From Hyphococcus luteus (GTDB taxonomy: Bacteria > Pseudomonadota > Alphaproteobacteria > Caulobacterales > Parvularculaceae): a DNA stretch of 64,000 nt. The stretch's first letter is position 1; each line of letters starts with the position of its first letter. Position numbers and translations under genes: made by a program. A model generated the notes under the pieces. The model made no database searches, was not told the DNA's origin, and saw only the letters and a program-made list of their open reading frames with translations. Below are positions 44,282-53,134 of this stretch, piece by piece. Location of the stretch: contig NZ_PJCH01000015.1 of NCBI RefSeq assembly GCF_002943565.1, forward strand, positions 248,001 through 312,000, written 5' to 3'.

Positions 44282-44785
44282 TCAGGCGTTGCCCTGCGTT
44301 TCGAAGAGCGAAGCTCTCAGCGCGTCATCCGGTTTCTTGCCGCCCCAGATGAGGAAGTTGAAGGCCGGGTAAAACCGGTCCACCGCCTCGCTCGCCGCGC
44401 GGATCAAGGCTTCGCCCTGAACGGCGTCGAGCCCGCCTTCGGCGGTCAGAAGCGCGGCGTTGCGGTAGACAATGGAATGATCTTCCGCCCACAGATCGAA
44501 ATGGCCGATCCACAAACGCTCGTTCACCATCACCACAAGACGGCTCGCCTCGTCGACGCGGCCTGTCGGCGCCTTGAGATCGAGCGGCGCGCCCATCTGC
44601 AAGGTGGCGAGTTCGGGCCGCCATGTGAACCACAGGCCGATGTCGCGCCACACGCCCGGCAGCATGACGTGAAGTTCGTATTCGCCGGCGCGCTCCATCT
44701 CGAACTCAAGACCCGCCGCAGCGGCCTCCAGCGCTTTCAGCGGATTGGCGATCTGTTGTGGCTTGCGGATCAGCTCGATGGACAT
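44282..44785 (-). CDS. YbjN-domain protein
   Basis: 167 residues. NPLKALEAAAAGLEFEMERAG begins the domain, then VWRDIGLWFTWRPELATLQ, VMVNERLWIGHFDLWAEDHS and VDRFYPAFNFLIWGGKKPD. This is the YbjN fold, a helper-like domain related to type III chaperones; role here unknown. Upstream of proC on the same strand with a 131-base gap. In many alphaproteobacteria ybjN, proC and ubiK occur together, as here. Confidence 0.82.
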   Translation of the reverse strand: MSIELIRKPQQIANPLKALEAAAAGLEFEMERAGEYELHVMLPGVWRDIGLWFTWRPELATLQMGAPLDLKAPTGRVDEASRLVVMVNERLWIGHFDLWAEDHSIVYRNAALLTAEGGLDAVQGEALIRAASEAVDRFYPAFNFLIWGGKKPDDALRASLFETQGNA

Positions 44786-45102
44786 CGGCGCCCCTTTTTC
44801 CTGTCAAATTCTCGATATGGGCGACTGAAGCCAACCGCTCACAACCCGCATGACGCTGCGATTCGGGACGCCGACAAATGATTCGATTTTACTGGTTTTC
44901 CTCAGCGCCTGAGCAAAAAAATCATAAGCGCCAGAGGATTGAGGAAGATCAGACGTTCCTTTCAACGCCCTAGGCGCGGGGCCAACGCCGATTCTTTATT
45001 GGCTTAATTTATGATATATCTGATTATTTTACTGAATTTTATTACAACACGACAACCATTAAGAGCCACAGTCAGTGTGATATTGTATTGAGGGAACGAT
45101 CA
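44786..45102. other. Non-coding, AT-rich gap
   Basis: 317 bases between ybjN (leftward) and the exported-protein gene (rightward). The right half from about 44996 is strongly AT-rich and suits a promoter region, but I see no clear -35/-10 pair, operator or RNA gene. A GAGGGAA ribosome site lies at its right end. Confidence 0.4.
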
Positions 45103-45155
45103 ATGCAACATTCGCAGTAGCATGCGTCGTTCTGTGTACGCCTGTTATCTACCTC

Positions 45156-45743
45156 TTGGCGGAAGGCCTGGCAACTGATGGTCCAAAATCCGTCAATCTG
45201 ACGTCTCCGCCCGATCGGTACACGGTGATTTCAAAAATCAGCGGCGTCGATACCGGATTCAAATTAACCTATGTGCGCAATGCAGGAAACAAAAGACTGG
45301 ATATTCGCAAATTCACGAGGGATGCCATCGGCTTCGTCTTCGACGTGCACGAGGGCTATTTATTCGATAAGGGAAAAGCAGCAAGCATCGATTACCGGCG
45401 CGATATAATAACCAATCCGATGGCGGACCGGTATTCCAAGCCGCAGGCGCGCGGCGAAGGCTCCCCCAATTTGCAGTTTGGTCTAGATAGCTACCTGTTC
45501 GGCCCGGTATCGAAAACCGACAGGCGAGCCGAAATCGCCGGTTACGAATGTACATACTGGCGATATGAAATGCACGATGCAGAAGAATGCGTCACACAAT
45601 GGGGCGCCAGCCTCCATACCATATTGAAATTCCCGGGGGATATCGGATCGGTGGAATTTATCGCCACAAAGGTGCTAATTGACGACGGTGGCCCCGATTC
45701 CGCCTTCGACTTTAAGCGCTTCAAGGTGATTGGCAAAAAGTAA
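45156..45743 (+). CDS. Hypothetical exported protein with damaged 5' end
   Basis: Minimum open reading from TTG 45156, 195 residues. Upstream in this frame the DNA encodes FAVACVVLCTPVIYLLAEGL, plainly a signal-peptide core, yet no ATG, GTG or TTG precedes it before a stop at 45078. The ATG at 45103, 7 bases after GAGGGAA, is in another frame and ends at TAG after five codons. One small frameshift near 45108-45119 would join them. The mature part (YTVISKISGVDTGFKLTYV, IAGYECTYWRYEMHDAEECV, ILKFPGDIGSVEF) has three Cys and no known family. Lower GC than neighbours. Confidence 0.55.
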   Translation: MAEGLATDGPKSVNLTSPPDRYTVISKISGVDTGFKLTYVRNAGNKRLDIRKFTRDAIGFVFDVHEGYLFDKGKAASIDYRRDIITNPMADRYSKPQARGEGSPNLQFGLDSYLFGPVSKTDRRAEIAGYECTYWRYEMHDAEECVTQWGASLHTILKFPGDIGSVEFIATKVLIDDGGPDSAFDFKRFKVIGKK

Positions 45744-45819
45744 GCCCCTTCACATTTATCGCATTCGTCAAAGAAGAAAACGACCGCTAGCCAGACGCAA
45801 GCTGGCTTTACGCGGCTAT

Positions 45820-45914
45820 AAAAACAAGAGCCTTGCGGCGTTGTCGGTTTGCGGCAAATGAACGCCTGTCCATAAAGCGCCGAAATCGCCGCCGGCGTCT
45901 GCGCAAGGCTCTTG
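45820..45914 (-). ncRNA. Structured element with terminator-like end, 3' of ubiK
   Basis: A perfect 13-base inverted repeat, CAAGAGCCTTGCG and CGCAAGGCTCTTG (45825-45837 and 45902-45914), closes a 64-base interior that can itself pair (GGCGTT with AACGCC, GCGGC with GCCGC). On the minus strand the outer stem is followed by TTTTT (45820-45824). It starts 12 bases past the ubiK stop. It could be an unusually large terminator for ubiK or a small RNA released from its 3' end. It matches no RNA class I know (not 6S, SRP RNA or tmRNA). Confidence 0.5.
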
Positions 45915-45926
45915 GGACTGGGGGAA

Positions 45927-46166
45927 TCAGCGATTCTCGAGGGCTTCGATGCGCGCTTTCAGCGTCTCGTTCTCCTCGCGGGCGAGCCGGGCCATTTCCT
46001 TGACCGCCTCGAACTCATCGCGGCTCACCAGCTCCATATCGGCGAGCAGCGTCTGGAGCCGGCTGCGCATGACAGTCTCCGCCTCTCGCCGTACGCCGTC
46101 GGCGGCGCCCGCCGCCTCGGTCATGATCTTGGCGATTTCGTCGAAAAACGCGCTCTGGGTCTGCAT
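45927..46166 (-). CDS. ubiK: UbiK/BMFP-family accessory protein
   Basis: 79 residues from ATG 46166 (MQTQSAFFDEIAKIMTEAAG). The chain is an amphipathic helix plus a coiled coil: ADGVRREAETVMRSRLQTLL, then VSRDEFEAVKEMARLAREEN and LKARIEALENR, the BMFP layout. In E. coli UbiK supports ubiquinone synthesis as a trimer. An upstream ATG at 46190 is possible. It is divergent from lgt and followed on its own strand by the structured element. Confidence 0.82.
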   Translation of the reverse strand: MQTQSAFFDEIAKIMTEAAGAADGVRREAETVMRSRLQTLLADMELVSRDEFEAVKEMARLAREENETLKARIEALENR

Positions 46167-46271
46167 GGGCCGCTCCTTGAATGAAGCCAATATAGGAGCA
46201 AATAGTGCGGGGCGACAGGGGCGTCAAAGCGCGCTATTGAGACGCACGGAATGAGCCAGAGTCCTTAGAGC

Positions 46272-47138
46272 ATGACCGTCCCCTATCCCCAGATCGATCC
46301 CGTTCTTCTTAAGATCGGCCCGTTTTCCCTGCGCTGGTATTCGCTGGCCTATATCGGCGGGCTGGCCGTCGGCTGGTGGTATCTGACGGACCTCATCAAG
46401 AAAAAGCATCTGTGGCCGAAATCAGGCCCGCCGCTCGGCCGCCGCCTGCTCGACGACGTGATCTTCTGGGTCGCCATCGGCGTGATGGCCGGGGGGCGGC
46501 TCGGCTATCTCCTGTTTTACGAACCCCAACTGATTATCGCGCCCTGGGAAAAGCTGTTCGGCGTCGTGCCGTTTCCCCCGGCGCTGATGACATGGCATGG
46601 CGGCATGTCGTTTCACGGCGGACTTATCGGCGTCGCGCTTGTGGGGATATTCTTCGCGCGCAAGCACAAACTCAACATGCTCTCGCTCGGCGACATGTTC
46701 GCCTGCGCAACGCCCATCGGTCTTTTCTTCGGACGCATCGCCAATTTCATCAACGCCGAACTTTACGGACGCGCCTGGGACGGACCGTGGGCGATGGTTT
46801 TTCCAACGGACCCGCAACAGGTTCCGCGCCATCCGAGCCAGCTTTACGAAGCCGCGCTCGAAGGGATTGCGCTTTTCACGATCCTCTTTTTCGCCACACG
46901 CAAATTCGGATTATTGAAACGCCCGGGCGCGACTATGGGGCTCTTTCTCGCGGGCTACGCCGTTTCGCGCATCATCGTTGAAAATTTCCGCATGCCGGAC
47001 GCGCATATGCCCGATTTCCCACTCGGCCTGACCATGGGCATGATGCTTTCCACCCCGATGTTCATTCTCGGCCTGTGGCTGATCTGGCGCACGAAAGGCG
47101 CTGCACAAAAGGCAAACACACAAAAGGCGGGCGCATGA
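46272..47138 (+). CDS. lgt: Prolipoprotein diacylglyceryl transferase
   Basis: 288 residues, seven or more membrane segments. Conserved blocks: SLRWYSLAYIGGLAVGWWYL, GGRLGYLLFYE, the essential HGGMSFHGGLIG, RIANFINAELYGR, PRHPSQLYEAALEG and the C-terminal GYAVSRIIVENFRMPD. It attaches diacylglycerol to the Cys of lipoproteins, such as those encoded at 5402, 58157 and 60217. Its stop overlaps the midA start, and pgeF and prs follow, the order usual in the class. Confidence 0.95.
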   Translation: MTVPYPQIDPVLLKIGPFSLRWYSLAYIGGLAVGWWYLTDLIKKKHLWPKSGPPLGRRLLDDVIFWVAIGVMAGGRLGYLLFYEPQLIIAPWEKLFGVVPFPPALMTWHGGMSFHGGLIGVALVGIFFARKHKLNMLSLGDMFACATPIGLFFGRIANFINAELYGRAWDGPWAMVFPTDPQQVPRHPSQLYEAALEGIALFTILFFATRKFGLLKRPGATMGLFLAGYAVSRIIVENFRMPDAHMPDFPLGLTMGMMLSTPMFILGLWLIWRTKGAAQKANTQKAGA

Positions 47139-48244
47139 CGGACGGCGCGCCGGAAAAAACGCCGCTGGAAGAACGCCTGATCGAGCTCATCAAACTGAAA
47201 GGGCCGATCACCATTGCGGACTACATGACCGACGCGCTCGGCCACCCGCATGAAGGCTATTACATGCAAGCCTCGCCCATCGGCGCGGAGGGCGATTTCA
47301 CAACAGCGCCAGAGATCAGCCAGGTGTTCGGCGAGCTTATCGGGTTATGGCTCGTCGAGGCGTGGAATCAAATGGGATCGCCGTCCGATTTCAACCTCAT
47401 CGAATTCGGGCCCGGCCGCGGCGTCTTGATGGAGGACGCATTGCGCGCGGCGCGCGTGCGTCCCGCCTTCGCCAAGGCGGCGCAGCTCTGGCTTCTCGAA
47501 AGCTCCGGGCGCTTACGCCTTGAACAGCAAAAGCGGCTGAAAGCGACAGAGGTGAAACCGCTCTGGGCCGACGAATACGCCGACATCCCGCCGGCGCCGG
47601 CGCTCATTGTCGCCAACGAGTTTTTCGACTGCCTGCCGATCCGGCAATTCGAACGCATCAAATCCGGCTGGCGCGAGAGGCTCGTCGGTCTCGATGAAAA
47701 AGGCGACGGCCTCGCCTTCACGCTGGGGCGCACGCCGCCGCCGCCCGATTACAATTTGCCCGATCTCTCCGAGACGCAAGAAGGCGATGTTTTCGAAATC
47801 TCTTTCGAGGCGAAAAAATTCGTTGCCGACATCTGCGTCACTTTAAAGGAACAGGGCGGCTATGCGCTGATCATCGATTACGGCCATATGGAGCGCGGTT
47901 TCGGCGACACGTTCCAGGCGGTGCGCGATCATAAATACTGGCCCCCGCTCGCTTCGCCGGGCCGCGCCGACCTCACCGCCCATGTGGATTTCGACCGGCT
48001 GGCGAGCGCCGCCATCGAGGCCGGCGTCGCCGCCCACGGGCCGGTGACGCAAGGCCGCTTTCTCGACCGGCTGGGGCTGGCGCTGCGCGTCGAAGCCCTG
48101 TGCAAAGGCCGGGACCAGGAAAAAGCCGACGAGATCCGCGCCGGCGCGGCGCGCATCGCCTCGCCCGCCGCCATGGGCGAGATCTTCAAGGTCCTCTGCC
48201 TGTCCGCCCCCGACCTGCCGGCGCCGGCCGGCTTCGAGACATGA
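47135..48244 (+). CDS. SAM-dependent methyltransferase, MidA/NDUFAF7 family
   Basis: 369 residues from ATG 47135, overlapping the lgt stop. MTDALGHPHEGYYMQASPIG, GDFTTAPEISQVFGELIGLW, LIEFGPGRGVLMEDALRAAR (SAM site), IVANEFFDCLPIRQFER, and LIIDYGHMERGFGDTFQAVRDH are the DUF185/MidA signatures. The mitochondrial homologue methylates an arginine in complex I subunit NDUFS2; a similar role for bacterial NuoD is possible. pgeF starts inside its stop codon. Confidence 0.9.
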   Translation: MTDGAPEKTPLEERLIELIKLKGPITIADYMTDALGHPHEGYYMQASPIGAEGDFTTAPEISQVFGELIGLWLVEAWNQMGSPSDFNLIEFGPGRGVLMEDALRAARVRPAFAKAAQLWLLESSGRLRLEQQKRLKATEVKPLWADEYADIPPAPALIVANEFFDCLPIRQFERIKSGWRERLVGLDEKGDGLAFTLGRTPPPPDYNLPDLSETQEGDVFEISFEAKKFVADICVTLKEQGGYALIIDYGHMERGFGDTFQAVRDHKYWPPLASPGRADLTAHVDFDRLASAAIEAGVAAHGPVTQGRFLDRLGLALRVEALCKGRDQEKADEIRAGAARIASPAAMGEIFKVLCLSAPDLPAPAGFET

Positions 48245-49035
48245 GCGATCCTGGCGCCCGGACCCCGCCTTTCATGGTCTCGCCGCTCCTGGACCAGCCG
48301 GGCCTTTCCCACGGCTTTTTCAGCCGCGACGGCGGCGTTTCCGCGCCGCCCTATGCGAGCCTAAACACCGGTCCCGGCTCCGACGACCGACCCGAAAACA
48401 TCGCCGAGAACCGCCGCCGCTGCGCCGGCGCCCTCGGCGTCGCGCCGGAGCGGCTGCTGACCGGCCATCAGGTCCACTCCCCGGATGTCCTCGTGGTCGA
48501 GGGGCCGTGGGAGAACGGCCCGGAAAAGGCCGACGGGCTGGTCACCAGGACGCCCGGACTCGCCCTCGGCGTTCTCGCCGCCGACTGCATGCCCTTTTTA
48601 TTTGCCGACGCGGACGCGGGAATCATCGGTTCGGCCCATGCCGGCTGGCGCGGCGCCCTCGCCGGGGTGCTGGAAAACACCGTCGCCGCAATGATCGGGC
48701 TCGGCGCGCGCGCCGAGCGCATCCGCGCCGCCGCCGGCCCCTGCCTGCGCCAGCCGAATTTCGAGGTCGGCCTCGATCTTCTCGAAGCATTCACCAACAA
48801 GCACCCTGAAGCGGAACGCTTTTTCGCTCCCGGCGCCGCGCCTGACAAGCGCTGGCTCGATCTCGTCGGCTTCGGACGATGGCGGCTCGAAGAATCGGGC
48901 GTCACGCAAATCGACGATATCGGCCTTTGCACTCTTGGCGACCCGGACCGCTTCTTCAGCTACCGGGCCATGCGCCGCCGGGGCGAGGCCGATTACGGCC
49001 GCAATCTCTCGGCGATAGCGCTAAAACGCGATTGA
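48241..49035 (+). CDS. pgeF: Peptidoglycan editing factor PgeF (multicopper-like, DUF152)
   Basis: 264 residues from ATG 48241. GLSHGFFSRDGGVSAPPYAS, LNTGPGSDDRPENIAENRRR, TGHQVHSPDVLVVEG, LAADCMPFLFADADAGIIGSAHAGWRG in part, and ILR-like AAGPCLRQPNFEVG show the family; Cys and His residues of the active site (ADC, HAGW, GPC) are kept. It removes misplaced L-Ser from peptidoglycan precursors in E. coli. Coupled to midA by overlapping stop and start. Confidence 0.9.
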   Translation: MSDPGARTPPFMVSPLLDQPGLSHGFFSRDGGVSAPPYASLNTGPGSDDRPENIAENRRRCAGALGVAPERLLTGHQVHSPDVLVVEGPWENGPEKADGLVTRTPGLALGVLAADCMPFLFADADAGIIGSAHAGWRGALAGVLENTVAAMIGLGARAERIRAAAGPCLRQPNFEVGLDLLEAFTNKHPEAERFFAPGAAPDKRWLDLVGFGRWRLEESGVTQIDDIGLCTLGDPDRFFSYRAMRRRGEADYGRNLSAIALKRD

Positions 49036-49126
49036 AACGGAAATCGGCCCGAATCCGGGTTGCGCAATCGTCAAGAAACCGTCATGAAGCGCCCGCGTGA
49101 GGGGGATATTTCAGGGGACCGACTTC

Positions 49127-50071
49127 ATGAAACTGATCGCCGGCAACTCGAACCGACGGTTAAGCGATGCGATTGCTCGCCAACTCTCCTCCACCTTGGC
49201 CGACGCCGAAATCAAGACCTTCAAGGACGGCGAAGTCTTTGTCGAAATTCAGGAGAACGTCCGCGGCGAGGATGTTTTCGTCCTGCAGTCGACCTCCTAT
49301 CCCGCCAATGACAATCTGATGGAGCTCCTGATTACGATGGACGCGCTTTCCCGCGCCTCCGCGAGCCGCATCACCGCCGTCATTCCCTATTTCGGCTATG
49401 CACGGCAGGATCGCAAAGCCGGTCCCAGGACGCCGATCTCAGCCAAGCTCGTCGCAAATCTCATCACCACCGCCGGCGCCGACCGGGTTCTCACCGTCGA
49501 CCTCCACGCCGGACAGATTCAGGGCTTTTTCGACATCCCCACCGACAACCTCTATGCGGTGAAGGAATTCGAGAAGCGCATTCGCGAATTGCAGAACGGC
49601 GATCTTAAGAATCTCATCGTCGTCTCTCCGGATGTGGGCGGCGTGGTGCGCGCCCGGGCGCTGGCCAAACGGCTCGACGACCGCCCGCTCGCCATTGTCG
49701 ACAAGCGCCGCGAGGGGCCGGGCCAGTCCGAAGTGATGAACATCATCGGCGAGGTCAAAGGCGGCCATTGCGTGATTTTCGACGACATCGTCGATTCCGG
49801 CGGCACTTTGTGCAACGCCGCCCAGGCGCTGATGGACAAGGGCGCGAAATCGGTCACGGCCTGCATCACCCACGGCGTTCTTTCCGACAACGCCGAAGAA
49901 CGGATCATGAAATCCGAAGCGCTGACCCGGCTTATCATCACCGACTCCATCGAGGCGCGCGCGGAAGTCGCCGACTGCCCGAAGGTCGAGCAGGTCTCCA
50001 TCGCCAAACTTCTGGCGGAAGCGATCCGCCGCATCGCCAACGAAGAGTCCGTGTCGAGCCTGTTCGACTAA
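49127..50071 (+). CDS. prs: Ribose-phosphate pyrophosphokinase
   Basis: 314 residues from ATG 49127 ([20 protein letters not shown]). Makes PRPP from ribose 5-phosphate and ATP for nucleotide, His and Trp synthesis. Family blocks: [46 protein letters not shown] in part, [36 protein letters not shown] and the PRPP loop [19 protein letters not shown]. The ORF opens earlier, at 49097, but homologues begin at MKLI-type starts. It closes the lgt-midA-pgeF-prs run after a 91-base gap. Confidence 0.96.
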   Translation: MKLIAGNSNRRLSDAIARQLSSTLADAEIKTFKDGEVFVEIQENVRGEDVFVLQSTSYPANDNLMELLITMDALSRASASRITAVIPYFGYARQDRKAGPRTPISAKLVANLITTAGADRVLTVDLHAGQIQGFFDIPTDNLYAVKEFEKRIRELQNGDLKNLIVVSPDVGGVVRARALAKRLDDRPLAIVDKRREGPGQSEVMNIIGEVKGGHCVIFDDIVDSGGTLCNAAQALMDKGAKSVTACITHGVLSDNAEERIMKSEALTRLIITDSIEARAEVADCPKVEQVSIAKLLAEAIRRIANEESVSSLFD

Positions 50072-50077
50072 AAAAGA

Positions 50078-50455
50078 TCAACCCGGGTCCTTGCCGCCCG
50101 GTTCCCACAATTCGATGCGGTTGCCTTCGGGATCGAACAGATGCGCGAAGCGCCCGTTCGGACCGTCTTCCGGATAGTCCTCGACCTCGATCCCGGCGGC
50201 GCGCAATTGCGCCGTCATGGCGGCGAGGTCTTTCACCCGGAAATTGATCATCCACTGGTTCTTCATGTCGCCGAAATAGGTCGTGTCTTCCTCGAACGGC
50301 GCAAACACCACCGTGCCGGCGCTGGTGCGCCAGGGCGGCGAGTCGTAATCGCCCGGGACCTGTTTCACGCCGAGGTGGTCTTCATACCATTTGGCGAGCG
50401 CTTTCGGGTCTTTCGCCCGGAAGAAAATCCCGCCGACGCCATCGACTTTTTCCAT
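50078..50455 (-). CDS. VOC-family (glyoxalase-like) protein
   Basis: 125 residues, two beta-alpha-beta-beta-beta modules: VGGIFFRAKDPKALAKWYED and WMINFRVKDLAAMTAQLRAA, closing with GRFAHLFDPEGNRIELWEP, in which the His and Glu are usual metal ligands. Enzyme activity (dioxygenase, lyase or resistance protein) cannot be told from sequence. Downstream of rimK on the same strand with a 72-base gap. Confidence 0.8.
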   Translation of the reverse strand: MEKVDGVGGIFFRAKDPKALAKWYEDHLGVKQVPGDYDSPPWRTSAGTVVFAPFEEDTTYFGDMKNQWMINFRVKDLAAMTAQLRAAGIEVEDYPEDGPNGRFAHLFDPEGNRIELWEPGGKDPG

Positions 50456-50527
50456 GACCGCTCTCCCATTTCAGAAACAGCATCATGGAGCCGAATGTCG
50501 CTGGCGCGCAAGAACCCGGACGCCGCG

Positions 50528-51433
50528 TCAGCCCCGGCCCTTGGTTTTGGTTTTGCCGAATTTCGCATTCTTTTCGATAAAGTCGACAAGCTGCCCGGCG
50601 ACGTCGATGCCGGTAGCCTTCTCCATGCCTTCAAGGCCCGGGGAGGAGTTCACCTCCATCACCACCGGCCCGTGATTGGAGCGCAGCATGTCGACGCCGC
50701 AGAAATTAAGCCCCATGGCTTTTGCCGCGCCGACCGCGGTCGCGCGCTCCTGCGGCGTGATTTTCACGCGCGCGGCGGTGCCGCCGCGGTGAATGTTGGA
50801 GCGGAAATCGCCCTCCTTGCCCTTGCGCTTCATGGAGGCGACGACCTTGTCGCCGAGGACGATGCAGCGAACATCCTCGCCGCCTGCTTCCTTGATGAAT
50901 TCCTGCACCAGAATGTTGGTGTTGACCCCGCCGAAGGCCTGAATGATCGACTCCGCGCCCTTTTGCGTCTCGCCGAGAACAACGCCGATCCCTTGCGTGC
51001 CCTCAAGCAGCTTGATGATCACCGGCGCGCCGCCGATCATATCGAGAATTTCGTCGGCGCGGCTGGTGCGGTGCGCGAAGACCGTCACCGGCAGGCCGAT
51101 GCCGCGCCGCGCCAGAAGCTGCAGCGATCTCAGCTTGTCGCGCGAGCGCGAGATGGCGACGGATTCGTTCACCGGATAGCAGCCCATCATTTCGAGCTGC
51201 CGCAGAACGGCCGTGCCGTAAAAGGTCACCGAGGCGCCGATGCGCGGAATGACGGCGTCGAAAAGCGGCAGATCCTCGCCGCGATAGCGCACCGACGGAC
51301 GCAGGGAGGTGATGTTGATGTAACAGCGCAAGTGATCGACAACCTCGATCTCATGCCCGCGTTCTTCGGCGGCTTCGACGATGCGCTTGTGAGAATAAAG
51401 CTCCGCATTGCGGCACATGAGCGCGAGTTTCAT
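50528..51433 (-). CDS. rimK: RimK-family ATP-grasp ligase
   Basis: 301 residues. ATP-grasp ligase that adds glutamate to ribosomal protein S6 or makes poly-glutamate in studied cases. Motifs: [66 protein letters not shown] and [24 protein letters not shown] in part. RimK typing is supported by the neighbouring RimB-like gene, 13 bases upstream. The C-terminal tail is basic ([11 protein letters not shown]). Confidence 0.88.
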   Translation of the reverse strand: MKLALMCRNAELYSHKRIVEAAEERGHEIEVVDHLRCYINITSLRPSVRYRGEDLPLFDAVIPRIGASVTFYGTAVLRQLEMMGCYPVNESVAISRSRDKLRSLQLLARRGIGLPVTVFAHRTSRADEILDMIGGAPVIIKLLEGTQGIGVVLGETQKGAESIIQAFGGVNTNILVQEFIKEAGGEDVRCIVLGDKVVASMKRKGKEGDFRSNIHRGGTAARVKITPQERATAVGAAKAMGLNFCGVDMLRSNHGPVVMEVNSSPGLEGMEKATGIDVAGQLVDFIEKNAKFGKTKTKGRG

Positions 51434-51446
51434 GGGTCGTCTTCCT

Positions 51447-51920
51447 TCAGTCCTGCCGGCTCAGCAAATAGGAAGCGCCGGGATCGATCAAGAATTTCCG
51501 GCGCAGCGCGTCCCGCCCCAGCAAGAGGCGGAAGCCCATGGCGTCCCTGTTTGTCAAGGTCAAATCGATTTTCCAAGTCCTGTCGCCAAGACGCAAACGC
51601 GTTTGGATGACAATTCGTTCTTCTTCCTGCCCGTTCGAGGAGCGTATGACCCGGCGGTCCGCAATCGGCGCAGAGCAGAAAATCTCCGGCTTTTTGCGCC
51701 GCTGTACGGGATGCAGGTAAAACTCCACATGCTCGACGCCGTCAATCATGATTTCGCGAATGTGAAAAGCGTGAATGGCCGAGGTTTTCGCGCCGGTGTC
51801 GATCTTGGCGTTAATGTTCTCAACCTCGAAATCGGGCAGATCCGCCCATTCGCGCCAGCCGATGCGCGGCTTCGGCTTCCTGGCTTTTTTCGTCTTGGTC
51901 TTTGCCTTCGTTTCCGCCAC
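51447..51920 (-). CDS. RimB-type aspartic-protease-fold protein (DUF785)
   Basis: 157 residues. A Lys-rich head ([17 protein letters not shown]) precedes [31 protein letters not shown], where DTGAKTS is the active Asp motif of this retropepsin-like family, and [20 protein letters not shown] ends it. In Pseudomonas such a protein (RimB) cuts the glutamate tail that RimK adds to S6; the adjacency to rimK supports that role. No RimA-like gene is nearby. Confidence 0.85.
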   Translation of the reverse strand: MAETKAKTKTKKARKPKPRIGWREWADLPDFEVENINAKIDTGAKTSAIHAFHIREIMIDGVEHVEFYLHPVQRRKKPEIFCSAPIADRRVIRSSNGQEEERIVIQTRLRLGDRTWKIDLTLTNRDAMGFRLLLGRDALRRKFLIDPGASYLLSRQD

Positions 51921-51921
51921 G

Positions 51922-53046
51922 CTAGAGCACTCCCGCCTCTCGCCATTCAGCGATCAGCCGGTCGTCAACGCCAATTTCGGCGAGGATTTCCTCCGTATGC
52001 TGACCGGCGGAAGGGATTGCGCCCGGCGCCGGCGGCGCCTTGCCGCCAAAACGCGGCGCCGCCGCGGCCTGCAAGACGCCGTCGATTTCACGCAAAACGC
52101 CTCTCTCGCGCATATGGGGATGCGCCGCCGCCTCAGACGGCGCCAGCACGGGCGCGAAACACACATCCGTCCCCTCCAGAAGCGCCGTCCATTCGTCACG
52201 CGGCCTGGTTTTAAAAATCTGTCTGAAGCGCTCTTTCAGCGCCGGCCATTTCGTTTTGTCATATTGCGCGGCGAAATCGGGATCGTCGGCAAGGCCGAGC
52301 TTTTCCAAAAGCGCGGCGTAGAATTTCGGTTCCAGGGGTCCGATCGAGACCCAGCCGCCATCCGCGCATTCATAAGCGTCGTAGAAATGGGCGCCGTCGA
52401 GCATGCTTTGCCCGCGCGCGTCGGGCATGCCGCCCGCCGCGCGCACCGAATAGAGAAGGTTCATCATATGGGACGCGCCGTCGACGATGGCGGCGTCGAC
52501 CACCGTTCCCTCGCCGGTTTCGCGCGCGCGCATGATCCCGGCGAGAAGCCCGACGGCGAGATAGAGCGCGCCGCCGCCCACATCGCCCGCCAGCGTCGGC
52601 GGCGGGACTGGGCGCTCGCCTTCGCCCCCGGCATACCAGGCCGCGCCGGAAAGCGCAGCGTAGTTGATATCGTGTCCGGCGGCGGAAGAGAGCGGACCCG
52701 TCTGGCCCCATCCCGTCAGCCGTCCGTAGACCAATTTTTTGTTGCGCGCGCGAGCGACGTCGGGACCGAGACCGAGCCGCTCCATGACGCCGGGGCGCAA
52801 CCCCTCGATCAGGGCGTCCGCGTTCGCGATGATGTCGAGCGCGATGGCTTTCGCCTGTTCGTTTTTAAGATCGAGCGCAATCGATCGCTTGCCGCGCTTA
52901 TAGATCGCCGCCTTTCCAGGATCGGCGCCGCCCTTTCTCTCGATCAGGACGACATCGGCGCCGAGATCGGCGAGCAACATGCCGCAGAAAGGCCCCGGTC
53001 CGAGCCCTTCGAATTCAACAATCCTGACGCCGGAAAGAACGCTCAT
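51922..53046 (-). CDS. CaiB/BaiF CoA-transferase family, likely alpha-methylacyl-CoA racemase
   Basis: 374 residues. MSVLSGVRIVEFEGLGPGPF, DLGADVVLIERKGG, IALDLKNEQAKAIALD, GLRPGVMERLGLGP and TGWGQTGPLSSAAGHDINY are family blocks. His125 (GHDINY) and Asp155 (LAGDVGGGALYL) lie where the mycobacterial alpha-methylacyl-CoA racemase has its catalytic His126 and Asp156, and DAYECADGGWVSIG gives the expected Glu. That points to racemisation of 2-methylacyl-CoA, useful for branched fatty acid oxidation. CoA transfer remains the alternative. Confidence 0.85.
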   Translation of the reverse strand: MSVLSGVRIVEFEGLGPGPFCGMLLADLGADVVLIERKGGADPGKAAIYKRGKRSIALDLKNEQAKAIALDIIANADALIEGLRPGVMERLGLGPDVARARNKKLVYGRLTGWGQTGPLSSAAGHDINYAALSGAAWYAGGEGERPVPPPTLAGDVGGGALYLAVGLLAGIMRARETGEGTVVDAAIVDGASHMMNLLYSVRAAGGMPDARGQSMLDGAHFYDAYECADGGWVSIGPLEPKFYAALLEKLGLADDPDFAAQYDKTKWPALKERFRQIFKTRPRDEWTALLEGTDVCFAPVLAPSEAAAHPHMRERGVLREIDGVLQAAAAPRFGGKAPPAPGAIPSAGQHTEEILAEIGVDDRLIAEWREAGVL

Positions 53047-53134
53047 TCCTCACCTCACGCAGCCGCGGCGAAAAACGCCCGGCCCCGGGGCGCTTATGCG
53101 CATGATTCCTGATGAGACAAGCAGAAAGAACCGC

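Noticed and set aside
45786-45805. Hairpin AGCCAG/CTGGCT as terminator for the exported-protein gene
   Set aside because: Only TTTA follows the stem; too weak to call, though it may add to termination with the neighbouring element.
50141-51610. 489-residue plus-strand ORF across the VOC, rimK and rimB genes
   Set aside because: Crosses three real minus-strand genes and has no recognisable domain.
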